Assembly: GCA_021841585.1 (NCBI GenBank)
Contig: JAKBUS010000013.1
Coordinates: 1 to 47,304 of the forward strand
Origin: Pseudomonadota bacterium
Lineage (GTDB): Bacteria > Pseudomonadota > Gammaproteobacteria > Acidiferrobacterales > Acidiferrobacteraceae
Reading direction: 5' to 3'
DNA: 47,304 bases
A program made the position numbers and the translations under genes. Under the pieces are notes generated by a model that was not told the origin of the DNA, did not search any database, and saw only the letters and a list, made by a program, of their open reading frames with translations. Below, one piece after another: positions 1-7,253 of this stretch. The first letter of the stretch is position 1; every line of letters starts with the position of its first letter.

Positions 1-256
1 CGCGCTTACGGTAGGGGGTGACGAACTGCGCCGCCATGAGTTTTGCCGTGTGCCCAAGCCGGGTGAGTTCGCGGCCCCAGTAGTGGGCGGTAGCGCAGGC
101 CTCCATGCCGACTGTGCACGGCGGCAGTTGGGCGAAGAATTCCAGCACCTTGGCTCGTGCCAGGGTCTTGCGAACCCTGACCACGCCACGCGCATCGACG
201 CCGTGGATCTGCAACACCTGCTTGGCGATATCCAGACCGATCCGAACAATTGTCAT
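1..256 (-). mobile_element. IS110-family transposase, N-terminal part (runs off window)
   Basis: Read on the minus strand from the ATG at 256-254, the first 85 residues begin MTIVRIGLDIAK and contain GMEAC. This is the start of the RuvC-like DEDD domain of IS110/IS1111 transposases, with the first acidic residue at D9 and the second at E52. The frame is open to the window edge, so the rest of the gene lies outside. These enzymes carry out RNA-guided recombination without terminal inverted repeats of the DDE type. The start is clear because the conserved GLDIAK motif begins seven residues in. I cannot tell the IS110 from the IS1111 subgroup from this part alone, nor whether the element is intact. 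Confidence 0.88.
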
Positions 257-918
257 GGCACGACCTCCTGTTTCTTGACTGACGGGCTCCCTAGAATTTG
301 GCACGATCGCCGGAGTAAGGGTAGGGGGCGTCCATGTCATTAGCTGGCTGCCGGCCGCATCACGGGTGGCCTCACCCAAGATTTCCGCTCCCCCGCTGAT
401 AACTCCGGAGGCCCAATCCGTGGCGGCCGAAAGAGAAACTCACATGAAGCGCATGAAGTGGTTTACGTGGGCGGCCTTGATGGCCCCGTCCTCGCCCTGG
501 CCTCCCGGCCGGGCGTGGTGAATTTTTTAACGGCTCGTCCATCCCGCAAAAGACCCCCCGCGGCGCTGGTGTGACCCAGGCGCAGGCAGCGGCGCGCGGG
601 CATGTGATCTCGCTCCCGCGAAGCCCTGCGCAAAGTGGTTAGCCTTGCGGTATTCGCGCGCGATGGCCGTTACAACCTGGCCGCTGCTAGCCCTTGGCCG
701 TCACAAGGCTGACTGATAGCTGCCACGGTGCGGCCTTTGCGGACGGGAAGGGCGCCTGCACGCCATCGCGATGGACCCCATGAATCGCCCATATCCCTTT
801 GCTCGATAAGGAGATTGTCTCACGTTACCGGAGACAGTCCGGGGTCTAGCATGAATCCTGCAAGGTCCTGGCCATAAAGCCGGCCCTTGTGAGCCGGTGC
901 ACTGGGGCGTGGGGGTTT
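257..918. other. Gene-poor stretch between IS110 transposase and pilin gene
   Basis: I see no convincing coding sequence here. The part next to the transposase start (about 257-430) should be the non-coding end of the IS110 element. A short frame from the ATG at 444 (begins MKRMKWFTW) ends after about 25 codons, and a scattered frame around 640-700 looks like debris. The element boundary cannot be fixed without other copies. Confidence 0.5.
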
Positions 919-1614
919 ATGGTCACGAAGGGCGGGGACCCGCGGACGGGTGCGCGGGGTACGGGTTTTACCTTGATCGAGGCCATGGTCGTGATCGCCA
1001 TCATCAGTGTCCTGGCGGCGATCGCCGTCCCGGTGTACGAGCGTTACACCGCGATCGCCAGGGCCCAGGATGTTGCCGAGGACTTCCATGCGGCGATCAG
1101 CGCGGTGACCGATGCCATATCGGGCGCGCAGGCCGGACAGGCCACCCTCATTGCCCTTGACAACACGCAGGGGGTAGCGGCGGCCACCCCGGCCCCGGGG
1201 TCCGGGGCCCCCGTTCTCAGTGATCGCTTGCCAGATCCCGTGGCCTTTGCCACGACCGGCGGGGCCTCTCCCGTCAATTTTGCCTATATCGGGTCGAGCG
1301 GCACCACGTTTACCGCGCCTACATATTGCGGAGAAGTGGATATCGTGGGTGAAGGACCCAAGGCGCCCGCCACGGCCACGGGCGCCTGGATCAATCCCGG
1401 CGTTACGCGCCCGGTGTATCTCAGTGTCGGCGTGGGCCGTGCCTGCGGAAATGATGCGACCTTGGGTCAGGACATCATCAATGCGATCGTCGCCAACGGG
1501 TCGAGCGCGCCCCTTCCCATGACCGACGGCGCTGGGCATACCGTGAGTGCCTGCCTGTCGGGGGTGGCGGCCTGTTATGCCGAGGTGAACTCCGACGGGT
1601 CCATTACGCCCTAG
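919..1614 (+). CDS. Type IV pilin-like protein (prepilin)
   Basis: A 231-residue protein with a short basic leader (about 16 residues, MVTKGGDPRTGARGTG) followed by FTLIEAMVVIAIISVL, the prepilin peptidase cleavage site (G before F, with Glu at +5) and the hydrophobic N-terminal helix of type IV pilins and pseudopilins. The C-terminal part has cysteines (ACLSGVAAC near the end) that could form the D-region disulfide. The ATG at 919 gives a leader of normal length; a GTG at 889 is possible but less likely. No assembly genes (pilB, pilC, pilD) are nearby, so it would depend on machinery elsewhere. It may be a major pilin, a minor pilin or a pseudopilin. Confidence 0.82.
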   Translation: MVTKGGDPRTGARGTGFTLIEAMVVIAIISVLAAIAVPVYERYTAIARAQDVAEDFHAAISAVTDAISGAQAGQATLIALDNTQGVAAATPAPGSGAPVLSDRLPDPVAFATTGGASPVNFAYIGSSGTTFTAPTYCGEVDIVGEGPKAPATATGAWINPGVTRPVYLSVGVGRACGNDATLGQDIINAIVANGSSAPLPMTDGAGHTVSACLSGVAACYAEVNSDGSITP

Positions 1615-1975
1615 ACGCCGCGCCTTACAGGAGGGCGCGATGGGTTCACGGGATGGGCGGTCACCGGGTCCGTGGGCATGCATCCTATGCTTGCTGTGGG
1701 TGCGTGATGTCAGCCCCCCGACATTCAAGGGTCGCCACCGGCCCACGACGCAACAAGGATCACCCACCCTTCCTGACCCCGATTTGCGCCAGCACCCGAA
1801 CCGGTAGGAACGGGGCCTCCCGGGCGGCGGGCACGAGTCGTGATGAGCGCGATGCCCCGGAAATTTCCGGATGGTACGAGGCGTGCGCCATTTGTAGTAT
1901 GGCGGCCTCACGAGCCGGTCCGTGCGCCCGCAATCCGGTGGTATAATAGGCGTACGCATCGTCATGGGCGCGAAC
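1615..1975. other. Intergenic stretch, no gene seen except a promoter element
   Basis: No convincing coding sequence on either strand. Frames that cross it are antisense to flanking genes or lack any recognisable motif. An extended -10 box lies near the right end. Confidence 0.5.
1939..1947 (+). promoter_or_regulatory. Extended -10 promoter (TGgTATAAT)
   Basis: TGGTATAAT is a perfect extended -10 hexamer. No -35 match is visible 16-18 bases upstream, which is usual for extended -10 promoters. The expected start site near 1954 leaves about 20 bases before the ATG at 1976 of the coiled-coil gene. Confidence 0.5.
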
Positions 1976-2326
1976 ATGCTGGACACCTATACGCTCGTCA
2001 AGCGTCCGACCAAAGCCGGCGTTCCCGAGGCACAGGCTGAGGCCCATATGTCGGTGTTCCTGGATATGTCGGAGCGCGGGTTCGCGAACAAGGGCGACAT
2101 CGCAGAGCTTAAAAAACGAATAGATGATCTCGCAACCCATGTCGCGGACATGGATACGCGGCTTTCGGGCGTGGAGGCACACCTTGCGGGCATGGATGTG
2201 CGCCTTGCTGGAATGGATCTTCGCCTTTCCGGCATGGAGCTCCGCCTGATGGTTCGGCTAGGTGGACTCATCGTGACGCTGATGTCCGTGGGTTTTGGGG
2301 TCCTGGAGTTCACTCTCGCGCACTGA
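1976..2326 (+). CDS. Small coiled-coil protein with C-terminal membrane helix (DUF1640-like)
   Basis: A 116-residue protein that begins MLDTYTLVKRPTKAG. Residues about 15-30 (EAQAEAHMSVFLDMSE) and the following NKGDIAELKKRIDDL segment resemble DUF1640/CCDC90-like coiled-coil proteins. The centre has imperfect seven-residue repeats (LAGMDVR, LAGMDLR, LSGMELR), typical of a coiled coil, and the C-terminus is a single hydrophobic helix (LIVTLMSVGFGVLEF). It is likely a membrane-anchored coiled coil; its function in bacteria is unknown. An alternative ATG lies at 1964. The gene stands alone with its own extended -10 box. Confidence 0.7.
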   Translation: MLDTYTLVKRPTKAGVPEAQAEAHMSVFLDMSERGFANKGDIAELKKRIDDLATHVADMDTRLSGVEAHLAGMDVRLAGMDLRLSGMELRLMVRLGGLIVTLMSVGFGVLEFTLAH

Positions 2327-2444
2327 TCCCGCCGTCAAGCGCGAGCGCGTGATCGGTGGGGCCGGTGAAGCGGTGACCGGATACATACCCTGATCTCTCG
2401 TCCTTTGGTTCCTATCAGGCTCCCTTATGACCGTTCACAAAACC

Positions 2445-3437
2445 CTACCCGAATATTCCACCCTTAAAAAGGTGGGTCGGATAAGACGTCAGCCGAACAG
2501 TAAGGCTGGCGATTCGCGCTCCGGGATCGCGCCGGAGAAGTCCAGAATCACCCAACCCCGTCCCATCCCGAGACGTGAGAGGTGGAGGAGCGGTTTTATG
2601 ATCTCCCCGCCGGACATGCGCCGCTTTGAGGCTAGACCGAACACGCGACCAGAACGACCATACATGCTTCGCGCGATTCCTTACAGGTAGCGCGAAGGTG
2701 ACATGGCCGCCATTACGGGTCGGCACGACGGCCTCCCGTACGGTCGGACGTTCAGACAGCCGCAATCCTCGACGGGCGACGGCATACGCCGCGCCCTGAT
2801 GAACCGAGATGCCTTTTTGTTGGGCGTGATTGACCGCGCCGATCACCGAGGTGTAGGCGGGATTCACGGTAATCACTTCCACGCCTTCGCGGAAACACGC
2901 CGCCTTTAGTCCGGATAAGATTTTGTTGTAAGAAAAGGACGAGAGCATGCGGGCTTTTCGGCGATTCACCGCCTCTAGCTCCGCTTTCTTCCGGCTAAAA
3001 TCCAATTGCTCGACCACCACCGGCTTGCCAGCTTGGCGGGCAAGCGTGGCGATTTTTGCCACGACATCGCCCATGAGCGCCTTAGCCTGGTCTGTGGTCT
3101 TTCCATAGGTTATGAGATCGAGGCGTTGGGTCTCGATCAGGTTTCCGAAACGGTCGGTCTCGGCCAGCGCCAAGTGATCGGCATTGATATCAAATCCGAT
3201 AGCCCCCGCCAAACGGACGGTCGTTACCGGAACGGCCGGCGCCGCCACACTCACGAACACAAGCCAGCCCTTGGCATCGCGCACGAAACGATAGCTGATG
3301 GCGGTGCCGACGCGTTTGACGACGAGCTTGCCCGCCGCGGTTTGGGCGGGGACACGGCGACTGGATCGCAAGGCCTGTTCCACCGCCTCCTGACCATAAG
3401 GAAAGCGCCGCTGGCGGCCGCTCAGGCTATGCGCCAA
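2445..3437 (-). pseudogene. TnpB-related nuclease gene of IS200/IS605 type, 5'-truncated
   Basis: The 330-codon frame resembles TnpB-related proteins: GFDINADHLALAETD carries the first RuvC-like acidic residue (D83), VVVEQLDF the second (E143), and the VNPAYTSVIG...HQGAAYAVARRGL segment is the characteristic C-terminal part. TnpB proteins are RNA-guided nucleases linked to IS605-type elements. The family usually has a much longer N-terminal region before the FPYGQEA segment, which here is residue 12. That region is missing because the sequence abruptly becomes the primase remnant on the other strand near 3410-3420. I therefore call it truncated and probably inactive. The nominal start is a TTG and is probably an accident. 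No adjacent TnpA is visible. Confidence 0.75.
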
Positions 3438-3990
3438 CGAGTGGCGGCCCGGGATCTGCAGGAAACCACAGGTAGCCTGCTCGGCCTGCGGCCATCGGGA
3501 ACTTGTGTCGCTGTCGGATGCCGTGCTTTATCGGCACCTTACCGGGCGATGCACGGTCGGCATCTATCCGCTCCTGACAGACGCGAGCTGCGGCCTCCTG
3601 GCGGTCGATTTCGATGAGGCGCAATGGCGCGAGGATGCGCGCGCCATTGTCTTTGCCTGCAAGGCCATGGATGTGCCGGTGGCCTTGGAGATATCGCGTT
3701 CCGGGGCCGGTGCGCATGCCTGGATCTTCTTCGAGGGGACGGTGGCGGCGCGCGATGCGCGACACCTGGGGGTGGCGCTGATCAGCGAGGCCTGTGCCCG
3801 TACCGGCCAGCTCAATCTGAATTCGTATGATCGGCTGTTCCCGAATCAGGACACCATGCCCTAGGGCGGTTATGGCAACCTGATCGCGCTCCCCTTGCAG
3901 AAGGACCGGCGCGCGCACGGCGCCACGGTGTTCGTGGACGAGTCCCTGCGGCCGTATGACGATCAGTGGGGCTATCTCGCGACCATCAGG
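3421..3990 (+). pseudogene. Fragment of TOTE-type archaeo-eukaryotic primase gene, with in-frame stop
   Basis: In the frame of the GTG at 3505 the translation reads LCANEWRPGIC...CSACGHRELV, then HLTGRCTVGIYPLL, LLAVDFDEAQW, LEISRSGAGAHAWIFF and YDRLFPNQDTMP. These match my knowledge of the archaeo-eukaryotic primase domain of TOTE conflict systems, including the acidic AVDFD motif and the preceding cysteine knuckle. A TAG at 3862-3864 interrupts the frame where a Lys is expected; the frame then continues GGYGNLIALPLQ...DDQWGYLATIRRMR. Neither the beginning nor the helicase/nuclease part is present. It is a double-ended remnant between the TnpB-related and XdhC remnants. Confidence 0.75.
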
Positions 3991-4825
3991 CGCATGCGGT
4001 CCGGCGTACGCAGTGCTTCCATGAGCGCCAGGTCATCGAGTTTTGGGTCATGCGTCACAGCCACCACCGCGCTGTTGCGATCAAGATTTATGGCCAGCAC
4101 CACATCGTCTGGCATGAGGGTAGACAGTGTGACCCCGGAAGCTTCGTTCCAGCCTTCATGGTATTCGCTGCGCGGCTCGCACACGGTTACCTGGTAACCC
4201 AGCATGACCGCCATCGATGCAAGGTAGCGCCAAAGCTGCCCGCCACCAATGATAAGCAGGCGCAGACCCGGGCCATGCGTGGTGATGAGCGTAACCCCGT
4301 CGAACGTCACGTGGCCCCCTTCCCATGCGGGCTCCAGGCACATCGCACCCGTATTCATGTCCAGGCGCCGCTGTACGCGGTTGTGGCGTTCGATTTCCCC
4401 CCAAAGCTCGCGCACGCGAGATTGCTCCGAGAGCGGCTCCAATACGACCTGCACCGTACCGCCACGGGGCAGGCCGAAGCGCTGCGCCTCCGGCGGTGCG
4501 TCCATAAATCGTGCTTTCCGGGTGGCTCAGGGCAAGCCCCCCCGCGCTTCACGCGGCCGATGAGGTCGTCCTCGATGCAGCCGCCCGACACCGAGCCTGA
4601 TACCTGTCCATCGTCACGAATGATCATGAGTGAACCCGGAGGACGAGGCGCGGATCCCCAGGTTTGGACCACCGTTCCCAGAGTGACGCGATGGCCCTTG
4701 TCGAGCCAGGATACGGCGATCCGTATGACTTCGGTGTCTGTGCAATTCACGAAGTCCCTCTCGATGCATCTGTGTGGGCACATGAAGACGATCCGCATAC
4801 CCATTCCAGTTGCCGAATTATCCAC
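3972..4825 (-). pseudogene. XdhC/CoxI-family gene, frameshifted and 3'-truncated
   Basis: The N-terminal part (about 4825-4540) reads VLTGTVVQTWGSAPRPPG-like sequence and VSGSVSGGCIEDDLI, the signature of XdhC-family molybdenum cofactor chaperones. The family sequence then continues in a second frame (LALSHPESTIYG, about 4500-4540) and a third (EAQRFGLPRGGTVQVVLEPL onward), so at least two frameshifts occur. One sits at the C7 run at 4537-4543. The C-terminal Rossmann part (LLIIGGGQLWRYLASMA, VTVCEPR) is present, but the frame ends at LMVAR, losing the last quarter of the family at the junction with the primase remnant. No molybdenum hydroxylase genes are in the window. Confidence 0.82.
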
Positions 4826-5340
4826 ACTATTGCGCCTTTTGCGTACTGAATACGAAAATCATGACATAGGCGGTTATTGGATGCGCCGAGCGCCTGCGTC
4901 AAGCACGGCACCGGCCCACCGCGCCCCCGGCCTTGATGTGTGATACACACGGCCAGACGGCGTTACGCCGTCACCCCGTTTTGGGCGGCATGCCCAAGTC
5001 CGTGCGCCGCGCCGGGGCGTTCGGCCTTTCGCGACCGGTGGCCGTGGGACACGCAGATAATGCGCGCCATTCAGTAGCCTTTCCTATTCGCAGTCCCCGT
5101 CGCGTATACCCGCGATGACCCCCGACAGTCTCGAGATCGCGGGAGACTCCGCTGATTGCGCTAAGCCCCTGGAAAATTCGCGCCATCGCCGCGCCTGCGC
5201 CATGGCCTGCCGGCCGCGTCGTGTCCCGATGCCTCGCCCCGCCGCACCGCGTCTTGCCTTCAAAGCGCCCGCATTGCTTCATCACGGGCCTTGCGAGGGG
5301 GTACGGTCGCGCCGCGAGGCCGGCCCCGGGCCGGTGTCAT
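4826..5340. other. Gene-poor stretch left of the dabBA promoter
   Basis: I see no supportable gene. Several open frames exist on both strands (for example 4971-5285 minus and 5115-5342 plus), but they show no recognisable motifs and are rich in Arg, Ala and Pro, as expected from chance frames in GC-rich DNA. Confidence 0.45.
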
Positions 5341-5355
5341 GAGCATTCATGGGAG

Positions 5356-5409
5356 TAAATAGCAAGAATCTGAAACATTAAGTTTTAGTTATGACTTCGG
5401 GATTATAGA
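5356..5409 (+). promoter_or_regulatory. Putative CbbR-type operator and promoter of dabBA
   Basis: An AT-rich island in GC-rich DNA. TAAAT (5356-5360), 16 bases, then ATTAAGT (5377-5383); the latter begins TTA-N8-TTA (5378-5391), which fits the TNA-N7/8-TNA half-site pattern of CbbR-type LysR regulators. A -10-like TATAGA lies at 5404-5409. The same TAAAT-N16-AT(T/C)AAGT arrangement occurs at 22295-22322 and on the minus strand at 18497-18470. Transcription from here would leave a leader of roughly 180 bases before dabB. The binding protein is inferred. Confidence 0.5.
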
Positions 5410-5594
5410 GTGGCCCTCGTGCCGTAGTGCGTTGGGCGCAGGGTTGCGCCAGCAAGACCAGAGGGCGCGCGGGCGGCGCGATGGCACAAGGCCCCGAGCG
5501 TTCGCTCGCTGTGAACGTCCGGGAAAACGACTGGTATATCGGGAGTTCGGATCGTGGCACGTAACGGATTGAGCGAACCCATGGGAGGTGTTTC

Positions 5595-7253
5595 ATGATG
5601 ATCGCGGAAATGGCATCGCGGTTGATGTTGGTTGCGCCCTGGCCGCTCTTGGCCGCGGGCGTTGTCGTGGGGGTGGGCGCCGATCGCCATCCCCGAGTCA
5701 TGCGGGCCGCCACCACAGGCGCCGCCTGGTTCGCGCTTGCCTGCGCGATCCTGGCGGCCGTGGCCTATGGTTTCGGCGCCACCCACTCCGAGACCTACCT
5801 GAGTCTGCACCTGCCGGCGCGCCTCGGGGCGCTCGCGGTCAGTGTCGACGTCGATGTTTTGACGCTCATCATGCTGACGCTGGTGGCCTTCGTCGGCATG
5901 ATCGTGGCGCGCTACTCGAAGACCTACATGGATGGCGATGAACACGAAGGCCGCTTCCATCGTTGGCTGGCCTTGACGCTCGGCTCGTTCTTGACGCTCA
6001 TTGTGGCCGGCAACGTGTGGGGCTTCTGGGTCTCGTGGGTGGCTACGAGTCTGTGCCTCCATGAGCTCCTGGCCTTTTATCGCGATCGGCCCGGCGCGGT
6101 GCTCGCCGCGCGCAAGAAGTATCTGCTCCATCGGCTGGCGGATGCCTGTCTGTTCTCGGCCTTCGCGCTCATCGTGCGCGCGCTCCATAGCGCGCAGTGG
6201 GCGGGTATCGGCCGGGCGCTTGCCCATACCGCGAGCCCGTTGCCGGAAGGTCTGGCGGTGGCTGCCGCCCTCATCGTCGTGAGCGCCATCCTAAAGAGCG
6301 CGCAGTTCCCGACCCAGGGCTGGCTCATACAGGTCATGGAGGCACCGACCCCGGTGTCGGCCTTGCTGCATGCCGGCATCATCTATACCGGGGCATTTCT
6401 GGTGCTGCGCGCAAGTCCGCTCATGACCCATGTCAGTTGGGCCGGGGACGTCCTCGCGGGCGTGGGCCTCGTGTCCATCGTGGTGGCCTCGCTCACTATG
6501 ATGACCATGACCAACATCAAGGGCGCGCTCGCTTACTCCACGTGCGCGCAAATGGGGTTCATGTTAATGGAGTGCGGTCTCGGGCTCTACAGCATCGCGG
6601 TCCTGCATATCATTGCGCACTCGGTGTACAAGGCCCATGCCTTCCTGTCGTCGGGGAGCGTCGTTGAACACTTTCGGGCACCCAAGCTCGTGGGGTCAGC
6701 CGCTGCGACTGCGGGACGGGCGTTGCTCGGGCTTACGATCGCGGTGGCCATGGTGCTTGGCGTCGGTAACGCGTTTGGTGTCGGGCTCGTGCGCCAACCC
6801 GCGCTGATCGTCATGGCGGCAATCCTGGCGGTGGGTATGACCCAGCTCCTGGTGCAGGCCTTGAACACCCGCGCAGGCGCCATGGGCGGTCTGCTCGTGC
6901 GTATGACGGGCTTGAGCGCGCTGGTCTCCGTCGCCTACTTCGCGCTCCATATGGGCTTCGTTGCCCTCCTGAGCGCAAGTGTCCCGGCCGATCCCGTGCA
7001 GATCGGTATCGCCCAGAAGGTCTTGCTGGGGGTGATCGGCGTGGCGTTCCTGGCCCTGCTTTTCATCCAGCAGTTGTTGCCGCGCCTGTCGCAGACGGCC
7101 TTGGGGCGCGCCGCCTACGTCCACTTCTATGGCGGCCTTTATGCCGACAGCATGTTGACCGAGTTTGTTCGCGGCTTCGGGCCGACGCCGGGCGGGGTTG
7201 CCGGACGTCGCCGACCCCTGAATGCCGATCCTTCACATGAGGTGCAATCATGA
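5595..7253 (+). CDS. dabB: DabB, membrane subunit of the DAB inorganic-carbon uptake system
   Basis: A 552-residue protein of the NuoL/MrpA proton-channel family, hydrophobic throughout with many membrane helices. The core motif PTPVSALLHAG is present near residue 255, followed by the MTMTNIKGALAYSTCAQMGFM and HIIAHSVYKAHAFLSSGSVV segments that carry conserved polar and charged residues of the channel. Together with DabA it forms the energy-coupled system that takes up CO2 and traps it as bicarbonate, DabB being the cation-conducting part. The ATG at 5595 follows GGAGGTG at 5583-5589. The stop overlaps the dabA start (ATGA, 7250-7253), so the two are translationally coupled. The adjacent DabA is what separates it from respiratory complex I subunits. 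Confidence 0.92.
   Translation: MMIAEMASRLMLVAPWPLLAAGVVVGVGADRHPRVMRAATTGAAWFALACAILAAVAYGFGATHSETYLSLHLPARLGALAVSVDVDVLTLIMLTLVAFVGMIVARYSKTYMDGDEHEGRFHRWLALTLGSFLTLIVAGNVWGFWVSWVATSLCLHELLAFYRDRPGAVLAARKKYLLHRLADACLFSAFALIVRALHSAQWAGIGRALAHTASPLPEGLAVAAALIVVSAILKSAQFPTQGWLIQVMEAPTPVSALLHAGIIYTGAFLVLRASPLMTHVSWAGDVLAGVGLVSIVVASLTMMTMTNIKGALAYSTCAQMGFMLMECGLGLYSIAVLHIIAHSVYKAHAFLSSGSVVEHFRAPKLVGSAAATAGRALLGLTIAVAMVLGVGNAFGVGLVRQPALIVMAAILAVGMTQLLVQALNTRAGAMGGLLVRMTGLSALVSVAYFALHMGFVALLSASVPADPVQIGIAQKVLLGVIGVAFLALLFIQQLLPRLSQTALGRAAYVHFYGGLYADSMLTEFVRGFGPTPGGVAGRRRPLNADPSHEVQS

Noticed and set aside
820-1986. 388-codon minus-strand frame across the pilin gene
   Set aside because: Composition is Arg/Gly/His-rich without hydrophobic or domain structure. 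The plus strand has an unmistakable prepilin motif.
2458-2475. Hairpin (CCACC/GGTGG) near the 3' end of the TnpB-related gene as an IS605 end
   Set aside because: The stem is only five base pairs and lies within the coding frame; no matching structure was seen at a second end.
4971-5285. Possible 104-codon gene on the minus strand left of dabB
   Set aside because: No recognisable motif or domain pattern, and the composition is that of chance frames in this genome.
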